From NCBI RefSeq assembly GCF_003933245.1, contig NZ_QUSX01000001.1, positions 2,108,001 through 2,172,000 on the forward strand: DNA of 64,000 nucleotides. Reading direction: 5' to 3'. The notes under the pieces were generated by a model that had not been told where the DNA came from, searched no databases, and saw nothing but the letters and a program-made list of their open reading frames with translations. The stretch is from Maribacter algicola. GTDB taxonomy: Bacteria; Bacteroidota; Bacteroidia; Flavobacteriales; Flavobacteriaceae. Position 1 is the stretch's first letter. The number at the start of each line of letters is the position of its first letter. A program made the translations under genes and the position numbers. This document shows, one piece after another, positions 55,025-61,122 of this stretch.

Positions 55025-55052
55025 AATATTATTTTTTAAGGATTATTTTCAT

Positions 55053-55081
55053 TTTATGTAATCAGTTAAAAGAGGTTAACA
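55053..55081 (-). promoter_or_regulatory. TGTTAACC-N14-ACATAAA element, collagen-like gene 2
   Basis: On the minus strand TGTTAACC (55074-55081), 14 bp, ACATAAA (55053-55059). The octamer ends 49 bp before the start codon at 55024. Confidence 0.65.
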
Positions 55082-55128
55082 CCTTTTCAAAAAAAAGTGG
55101 TGAAATAATTTTTTAATCTACCTGCATA

Positions 55129-56187
55129 TTATCTCATACTCCATATAGAACTACTGAGGACTGACGAACGGTCAGATTGTTGATGGTACCCGCCCAAAAT
55201 CCAAAGTTCATCCCCATATAGTAAACTAGCATGAGAGCTTAGTGTAGCTGATTTAGGTAGATTCCGATGTTTTTTCCAATATTTCATATTGCTGGTGGAC
55301 CATATCTCGTTTGAAAAATTGTTTCCCTCCTCCTTACCGCCAATAATCCAGACCCTGCCATTGTATTCAGTCATGGTATGTTCAATTCTAGGTGAAAAAA
55401 TACGTTCTTGAGAGGGGTCGGGACTTGGTCCAGGAAGGTTTTTTCGCCAAAATATGCCATCATGACTAGCCCAAACATCATTGGAATACGAACCACTATC
55501 GCGATCCAATCCCCCAACAACGTATAAATAGTCTTTAAAAGCAATGGCTCTTGTATAATTGCGAACCGGGAATGCATTTGATGTTTCTAACCTCCAAATA
55601 GAACCGTCACTCGACGACCAAACCTTGGTTGTGACTTCACCCGAACCAATAAAAATATAAATCCTATCCTTAAAGATAACGGAGCTGTTGTTGGCAATGG
55701 AACCTATGGAGGTCCATCTTGAAATTCTTCTCCAGTTGATTCCATCGTTAGAGTTCCAAATATCGTTCAATTCATTACCTAGGTCATCTACACCTCCAAT
55801 GACCCATACTTTGTTCTTGTAGACAAGGACCGAATGGTTTTGACGCGCTGGAAACGCATTATTTCGGACAAAATCCCAGTTGATACCATCTGAACTTGAC
55901 CAAATATCGGAACCAGGGGTATAGGGTGGGGTACCAGAATTATCGCCTCCTATGGACCATATTTTACCTTTGAACAATACCACTTCGTGATTGGCAAAGC
56001 CACCCATTTCTGTATTCCTGCTCTCCAGGATAAAACCAGGTTCTCCATTTTTTATGATTTTTTGACTGATTAATGAAGTCGATTCAATTTGAACATCTTC
56101 TTCATATGAAAATGGTTCTTCCTTTTCACACGAATAGCAAGTGCAAAGAAGTATAAAACTAATGGCTATCAATTTTAAATTTTTCAT
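55129..56187 (-). CDS. Kelch-repeat lipoprotein
   Basis: A 352-residue lipoprotein (MKNLKLIAISFILLCTCYSC). Six kelch-like repeats are visible, each with a [VIL][WY]xxGG-type strand and a downstream W: GKIWSIGGDN, NKVWVIGGVD, DRIYIFIGSG, DYLYVVGGLD, GRVWIIGGKE and DELWILGGYH. It should fold as a six-bladed propeller, exposed at the outer membrane. It starts 11 bp after the 117-aa gene, so both follow the TGTTAACC element at 56581. Function unknown; likely protein or glycan binding. Confidence 0.87.
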   Translation of the reverse strand: MKNLKLIAISFILLCTCYSCEKEEPFSYEEDVQIESTSLISQKIIKNGEPGFILESRNTEMGGFANHEVVLFKGKIWSIGGDNSGTPPYTPGSDIWSSSDGINWDFVRNNAFPARQNHSVLVYKNKVWVIGGVDDLGNELNDIWNSNDGINWRRISRWTSIGSIANNSSVIFKDRIYIFIGSGEVTTKVWSSSDGSIWRLETSNAFPVRNYTRAIAFKDYLYVVGGLDRDSGSYSNDVWASHDGIFWRKNLPGPSPDPSQERIFSPRIEHTMTEYNGRVWIIGGKEEGNNFSNEIWSTSNMKYWKKHRNLPKSATLSSHASLLYGDELWILGGYHQQSDRSSVLSSSIWSMR

Positions 56188-56198
56188 CGTCTTAAGTT

Positions 56199-56552
56199 TT
56201 AATTGTTGTTAATCATTGCCTTTTGCATCTTTTTGTGAAGTGCTAGTGACAAGGAATCTTTTTGTTTTTGGGTAAGCTCCTTGGACTGCAGATAATAATA
56301 GTTCCTCCATTCCTTTTTTTGCTCTTCAGGCAAGTCCGATTGTTCCAGCAATTCTAAGAAGTTAAGTTGCTTACCATCTGGCGTTCCCGAGAGATCAGAC
56401 CCAAAGAGGTCGGTCAAGGTATTCGTCTGGAGATCCATAAAATTTTCGGATTTAGGTGCCTCCTTTTTGGTTTCGTCCTTCTTGTTTTGCGACATTGCTG
56501 TGTATGCGATTAAAAAAGCAGAAATAGCAAACAGTGTATTGAGTGTTTTCAT
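56199..56552 (-). CDS. Secreted small helical protein, hypothetical
   Basis: A 117-residue protein with signal peptide MKTLNTLFAISAFLIAYTAM. The mature part is helical and charged (EQSDLPEEQKKEWRNYYYLQ, SKELTQKQKDSLSLALHKKM). The LPEEQKKEW and LTQKQKD segments look like LTxxQ helices, faintly Spy-like. First gene of an operon with the kelch lipoprotein. Regulated by the TGTTAACC element 49 bp upstream. Confidence 0.75.
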   Translation of the reverse strand: MKTLNTLFAISAFLIAYTAMSQNKKDETKKEAPKSENFMDLQTNTLTDLFGSDLSGTPDGKQLNFLELLEQSDLPEEQKKEWRNYYYLQSKELTQKQKDSLSLALHKKMQKAMINNN

Positions 56553-56580
56553 TATTCAATAATTTTTTGGATTATAGTAA

Positions 56581-56609
56581 TTGATGTTACAAAACCATGA
56601 AGGTTAACA
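56581..56609 (-). promoter_or_regulatory. TGTTAACC-N14-ACATCAA element, 117-aa/kelch operon
   Basis: On the minus strand TGTTAACC (56602-56609), 14 bp, ACATCAA (56581-56587). The octamer ends 49 bp before the start at 56552. The surrounding gene is unrelated to the collagen-like genes, so the match is not explained by gene duplication. Confidence 0.65.
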
Positions 56610-56750
56610 GGAACTAAAAAAAATTTCAGATAAAAAATGGGTAACGGGAACGCACTTGTAAGGCAAGTATTACATGGGTTTTTAAGGATATTGTTTTACC
56701 ATAAAAGGCAAACTATTCTTTCATAAAAAGGTTAAATTAGCCATTGAAGG

Positions 56751-56779
56751 TGTTAACCTTTTTACTCATAGGTTATTAA
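56751..56779 (+). promoter_or_regulatory. TGTTAACC-N14-TTATTAA element before the ECF sigma gene
   Basis: TGTTAACC (56751-56758), 14 bp, TTATTAA (56773-56779), ending 1 bp before the GTG start. Suggests autoregulation of the sigma operon. If it is a promoter, transcription would begin near or just inside the annotated start. Confidence 0.6.
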
Positions 56780-56780
56780 A

Positions 56781-57350
56781 GTGCAGGAAACAGAGGGAAA
56801 CAAAATACTCGTTCATTTACGTAGCGGTTCAGAGAAACTGTTACGTGAGATATATACGGACAATCGGGAGAAGTTCTTGAATTTTGCACGTAAATATCAA
56901 TTGTCCGAAGATGATAACATAGACATTTATCAAGATGCTTATGTGATTTTTTACGACAACGTTATGCAGGGCAAGCTTACGGAATTGAATAGTAGTGTTT
57001 CCACCTATTTGTTCAGTATTGGTAAATACTTAATTTTTGACCGAATGAGAAAAAATAAGAAAACAGTCGGTTCGCATTTTCCAATGGAGGTTGTTGGGAA
57101 AGCTGATGTATCATTGGAGGAGCTGAGTTTGGGTGCAGAAGAACTTTCTGCCGAACAAAAACTACTTCAAAAATATTTTGCGACGTTGGGAACTCAATGT
57201 AAGGAACTACTGAACCTGTTTTATTATCGTGGGTTTACCATCCAGGAGATTGTAGAATCTGGAGGTTATAACAACGAGAATGTTGTAAAAGCGGCCAAGT
57301 CCCGCTGTATGAAAACTTTAAAGGAACGTATCAAAGCTGATGCAGATTGA
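56781..57350 (+). CDS. ECF-type RNA polymerase sigma factor
   Basis: A 189-residue ECF sigma factor. Region 2: LLREIYTDNREKFLNFARKY, DIYQDAYVIFYDN and FLSIGKYLIFD-type segment. Region 4: TQCKELLNLFYYRGFTIQEI and NVVKAAKSRCMKTLKERI, an HTH. The start codon is GTG. It directs transcription of envelope genes, most likely those with the shared TGTTAACC elements, including its own. The next gene, a TM-TPR protein, follows after 2 bp and is the candidate anti-sigma factor. Confidence 0.93.
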   Translation: MQETEGNKILVHLRSGSEKLLREIYTDNREKFLNFARKYQLSEDDNIDIYQDAYVIFYDNVMQGKLTELNSSVSTYLFSIGKYLIFDRMRKNKKTVGSHFPMEVVGKADVSLEELSLGAEELSAEQKLLQKYFATLGTQCKELLNLFYYRGFTIQEIVESGGYNNENVVKAAKSRCMKTLKERIKADAD

Positions 57351-57352
57351 TT

Positions 57353-58069
57353 ATGGAAAAAGAACTATTAATACAGCGCTATTTTTCAAATTCCTTGACC
57401 CAAGAAGAGAAGGCATTCTTCGATGACCTTATACAAAACGACAAGGAATTTAAAAATCAATTTGATTTTGAACTGGATCTTCAAAAAGTCATTGGTGAAT
57501 CGCATCGAACTGAATTGAAATCCAAACTAAAGGGTTTTGAGAAAGAAGTTACCACTAGTTCCAAAAGTACCAAGAGTATTAAAACTTATAGAAAATGGTT
57601 GGTTGCCGCATCTATACTTATTTTAATTGGCTTTGGATATTTGCAGTTTTCCAATCCCAATTTGAATACCTTGTATGATGAAAATTTCCAAGTCTACCCC
57701 AATGCCGAAGTTTCCATAACCAGGGGCGAAGAAGCCGAGTCCTTGGAGCGCAAGGCTTTTATCGCTTATGAAACAGAGGATTATGAGCAGGCACTACAAC
57801 TTTTTTCTGAAATGCCCGAGCAATTGTACATTGATTTTTACAAAGCGCAGTGCCATTTAAAATTGGAACAATATAGCAAGGCAATCGAACTTTTGAATTT
57901 GAACATCTCTAATAAGGCAAAATACATACCGGAGTCTTACTGGTACATGTCAATGGCCTACTTAAAAATGGGCGATAGGGAAAATGCCAAAAACTCACTC
58001 ATGTATCTAGTGGCACATTTTGATTATCGTAAAGAAAGGGCCAAGGAACTTATCTCTCGTTTGGATTAG
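57353..58069 (+). CDS. TM-TPR protein, candidate anti-sigma factor
   Basis: A 238-residue protein from ATG 57353. The N-terminal about 75 residues (LIQRYFSNSLTQEEKAFFDD, LIQNDKEFKNQFDFELDL) resemble the short cytoplasmic anti-sigma domain of Bacteroidota ECF partners. One membrane helix follows (WLVAASILILIGFGYLQF, about 85-102). The C-terminal half is periplasmic TPR-like (ERKAFIAYETEDYEQALQLF, LKLEQYSKAIELLNLNISNK). No zinc-binding anti-sigma motif. It is directly downstream of the sigma gene, so it likely senses an envelope state and holds the sigma factor (inference). Confidence 0.8.
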   Translation: MEKELLIQRYFSNSLTQEEKAFFDDLIQNDKEFKNQFDFELDLQKVIGESHRTELKSKLKGFEKEVTTSSKSTKSIKTYRKWLVAASILILIGFGYLQFSNPNLNTLYDENFQVYPNAEVSITRGEEAESLERKAFIAYETEDYEQALQLFSEMPEQLYIDFYKAQCHLKLEQYSKAIELLNLNISNKAKYIPESYWYMSMAYLKMGDRENAKNSLMYLVAHFDYRKERAKELISRLD

Positions 58070-58123
58070 TCTAACCTTAGGTCTTAAACTTCATTTTCAA
58101 TTACTAAATTTCCATATTCTCCT

Positions 58124-58152
58124 TGTTAACCTTTATTCGGGTTTTTCATTAA
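58124..58152 (+). promoter_or_regulatory. TGTTAACC-N14-TCATTAA element before the T9SS gene
   Basis: TGTTAACC (58124-58131), 14 bp, TCATTAA (58146-58152), ending right before the ATG at 58153. If this is a promoter, the true start of that gene is more likely the Met at 58168 (MRTLIYSLLF). Confidence 0.6.
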
Positions 58153-58638
58153 ATGAAAAACCTGAGAATGAGAACACTTATTTATAGCCTCTTATTTATT
58201 GTTCAGGGAACAATAGCCCAAGAAATCACAAAAGCTGTCCTGGGCGCTAGTGGCCAACCAGTATCCGGCGCTTCAATTCAGATTAATTATACCATGGGCG
58301 AACCTATAGTAGGCACTATTGGTAAATCCCAGGAATGGCAACAGGGTTTTTGGTCGGGTTCACTGCAAGTAATCCCGATCAATGAAACACAAAGTTTGAA
58401 CGGGCTCATGGTTTATCCGAATCCTGTACAAAGTGAGATTAATATTTCCACAGGCGGTTTACCTGTATTTGGAGCTGCCATATTCGCCATGGACCATAGA
58501 AAAATTATGGATACCGCCTTGCCCAAAAATCAATCATTGCATCAAATGAATCTGGAAACCTTGAGTAAAGGGTTTTATGTACTTCAAGTTTATGTTGAGG
58601 GTACGGAACCCCATTTGTTTAAAGTCATCAAAAAATAA
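58153..58638 (+). CDS. Secreted protein with T9SS type A C-terminal sorting domain
   Basis: A 161-residue protein with signal peptide (MRTLIYSLLFIVQGTIAQ; Met6 at 58168 may be the true start). The mid part has SGASIQINYTMGEPIVGTIG. The C-terminal 80 residues match a type A T9SS sorting domain: LMVYPNPVQSEINIS and LSKGFYVLQVYVEGTEPHLF then KVIKK. It is secreted by the PorSS system and may be attached to the cell surface. Downstream of a TGTTAACC element. Confidence 0.9.
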   Translation: MKNLRMRTLIYSLLFIVQGTIAQEITKAVLGASGQPVSGASIQINYTMGEPIVGTIGKSQEWQQGFWSGSLQVIPINETQSLNGLMVYPNPVQSEINISTGGLPVFGAAIFAMDHRKIMDTALPKNQSLHQMNLETLSKGFYVLQVYVEGTEPHLFKVIKK

Positions 58639-58704
58639 GAGAAAAAGAAGAAAAACACTTTTCATAACAATAGTCAAATAAAACATTTTTAAAACCACAA
58701 AGTC

Positions 58705-58872
58705 ATGAACACAATCACCGAAGTTTTTAAAATGTTCCCCATTCAAATAAGTCGTGTTTCCAAATCGGAAAGGCGGATAAAACAAAAATCGAAAACCATT
58801 ACCTCGTGCTTTTCGGAAGGAATCGAAGAGGGTTGCATGGCCTTTACCAAAGAAATGGGCCATGATAGATAA
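58705..58872 (+). CDS. 55-aa peptide, hypothetical
   Basis: An ORF from ATG 58705: MNTITEVFKMFPIQISRVSK, then SERRIKQKSKTITSCFSEGI. It lies in the 390-bp gap between the T9SS-tagged gene and the large surface-protein gene. No signal peptide or domain. Coding status is uncertain; the length is short and codon use unremarkable. Confidence 0.35.
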   Translation: MNTITEVFKMFPIQISRVSKSERRIKQKSKTITSCFSEGIEEGCMAFTKEMGHDR

Positions 58873-59031
58873 GATGAAGAGAAAAAGGTAATGGCCCCCG
58901 CACGGGATCGGCCTATTGTGAGGGCCTATAAGTGCCCCATAATAAGGGTTGCGTACTTAGAATACACCTGAAAATACAGAAACCAAAATAGTTTCAACGC
59001 ATAAAAAAAATAAATAGAAAATAGCACGATT

Positions 59032-61122
59032 ATGAAAAATTACTACACACTTTTTATGCACGCCTTGCTTATGGCATTCCTTTTTATGGGCACTGTGGTC
59101 AAGGCGCAAGAAATGCCCCAACAGGGTTTTAACTACCAAGGGGTTGCCCGAGATGCCGATGGAGAGTTGCTGGTCAACACGTCAATGTCGGTAACCATTG
59201 CTTTGCGTTTTGGAGGAATGGGCGCACCGATTGCCTATTCAGAAGTTCATGATCTTACCACCGACCCGCAGGGCGTTTTTAGCATGGCGATTGGTCAAGG
59301 GGCTACCTTACAGGGTGGTTTTGACAACCTGCCCTGGGGCAGCACTTCGGCGTATTTGGAGACTTCCTTAAATGGTGAGTCCATGGGTATTACCCCGATC
59401 AGAGGGGTGCCTTTTGCCATGGCCGCAGGTAATGTACATTGGCAACGAAACGGAAACGAATTAATACATTCCCCCGTGGAAAAAGTACATGTAAATGGGT
59501 CGATACAAATCAATGATGGAGCCATTGTTGAAGATATATCTACTGATGGTACTTTCGCCTTAAACAGTGATGCAATTTTACCCACCCAAAAGGCCGTAAA
59601 AACCTATGTGGATGCCCATGCCGGTGTTGGGGGCGGAACGGACGACCAAAATCTGGTCCTTACGGGCGACCAATTGAGTATTGAAAATGGCTTGGGTACG
59701 GTAGATTTGGCGGCCTATATTAATGACGCAGATGCCGATCCCACCAACGAATTTCAGACCTTGAGTTTTGATGCGGCTACGAACGAATTGAGTCTTTCCG
59801 ACGGCAATACTGTGACGATCCCCAGTGGGGGTACCGATGCCGATGCCGACCCGACTAATGAAATTGACGTGACCAATGAAACGGGCATCTTGTTGGGCGA
59901 TGGCAGCGTGGTCACAGGTCTTGTGGGCACCGCCGACGGGCAGGTACCCAAATGGAATGCGACTATGAGTTTGTGGGAGCCGGGTACTGACGAATCAGGA
60001 ATTGGGGGAGGAGTCTCTCTTTGGAGCCAAACAGGAAGTGATGTTTATTATAGCTCCGGAAAGGTAGGAATAGGAATTGAACCGTCGTCAATTTTTCATG
60101 TGCACGGACCAGCTTCGGCAAGCACACAGTATACTACCTTCAACTCGGGATCCGATTTATTTGATGGTGTTAAAGTTGGCATTACAAACGATTTGGACGG
60201 CTCGCCCATTGCATTTTTTGAAAACTTAGGGGATGGTCCTTTATTTTTAGGAACAAATGATATCACCAGAATGATGATATCCAGGACGGGTAATGTTGGT
60301 GTTGGAGTATTTCAGGCCGAAGAAAAACTACACGTTGACGGTACCATCCGCTCCAACAGTCTTTCTGGTGCCGGGGAACGTAATGTGGTAGCCGATGCCG
60401 ATGGTAATCTGGTGATTGGAGCGGGAGGAGTTGGCAGTTCATTGTGGAGTGAAAACGGTGAAAATGTTTATTACGATTCAGGCAATGTTGGCATTGGTAC
60501 CACAGCACCAAACAATACATTACATATTTCAAGTGATAACGTCAGCCCGGTAAGAATAGAGTCCACAACCACTGATAATTTTACATCATTTTATACAAGT
60601 AGTGGATATAAAGGTTACCTAGGTATTTTTTCTGGAGACGATGATATGGAGATAGGAACGGGTTTTGGAAATAGTACGGGCAAGACGCACTTGACCACCT
60701 TTGCTTTACCTAGATTAACTGTAGCCGCAAATGGTGATATAGGAATTGGTACAACAAGTCCAACTGAAAAATTGGAAGTGCACGGAAACATAAAAACAAT
60801 TGGCGAAGTTCATTCCGCAAATACCGGAGCCGCCAATATGATACCCATTGCTTACGGAATTGTCGCAGATGATGGTACTATACTATCGGGCACTGGCAAT
60901 TTCACCGCTTCTAGAGTAGATATTGGCAATTTTACCATTAGAATTCTTGGTGAAACGGAGAATGACGATTTTATAATAACGGCAAATTCATATACAACAG
61001 GGGGGGTGATGTGTACCATAGGTAGATATCCCAATGGTCAAGGTAGATTCGCAGTCAATCTGTGGAATTTCTCAGGAAGCCGTGTAGATTCTAGATTCTC
61101 TTTCGTTGCTTATCGCAATTAG
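59032..61122 (+). CDS. Large surface protein with Asp-rich and GIGTTxP-type repeats
   Basis: A 696-residue protein with signal peptide MKNYYTLFMHALLMAFLFMG. N-terminal beta domain (QGFNYQGVARDADGELLVNT). Middle repeats rich in Asp (DADADPTNEFQTLSFD, TDADADPTNEIDVTNETGIL), possibly Ca2+-binding. The C-terminal half repeats GIGTTxPxxxLxV-like blocks (VYYSSGKVGIGIEPSS, VYYDSGNVGIGTTAPNN). No T9SS domain is visible. It resembles surface adhesins of flavobacteria that share fibre-like repeats. The stop overlaps the convergent CHAT gene by 4 bp. Confidence 0.75.
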   Translation: MKNYYTLFMHALLMAFLFMGTVVKAQEMPQQGFNYQGVARDADGELLVNTSMSVTIALRFGGMGAPIAYSEVHDLTTDPQGVFSMAIGQGATLQGGFDNLPWGSTSAYLETSLNGESMGITPIRGVPFAMAAGNVHWQRNGNELIHSPVEKVHVNGSIQINDGAIVEDISTDGTFALNSDAILPTQKAVKTYVDAHAGVGGGTDDQNLVLTGDQLSIENGLGTVDLAAYINDADADPTNEFQTLSFDAATNELSLSDGNTVTIPSGGTDADADPTNEIDVTNETGILLGDGSVVTGLVGTADGQVPKWNATMSLWEPGTDESGIGGGVSLWSQTGSDVYYSSGKVGIGIEPSSIFHVHGPASASTQYTTFNSGSDLFDGVKVGITNDLDGSPIAFFENLGDGPLFLGTNDITRMMISRTGNVGVGVFQAEEKLHVDGTIRSNSLSGAGERNVVADADGNLVIGAGGVGSSLWSENGENVYYDSGNVGIGTTAPNNTLHISSDNVSPVRIESTTTDNFTSFYTSSGYKGYLGIFSGDDDMEIGTGFGNSTGKTHLTTFALPRLTVAANGDIGIGTTSPTEKLEVHGNIKTIGEVHSANTGAANMIPIAYGIVADDGTILSGTGNFTASRVDIGNFTIRILGETENDDFIITANSYTTGGVMCTIGRYPNGQGRFAVNLWNFSGSRVDSRFSFVAYRN

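Noticed and set aside
59032..61122. Prophage tail fibre or receptor-binding protein
   Set aside because: It has a signal peptide, and there are no phage genes, S74 peptidase domain or att sites nearby.
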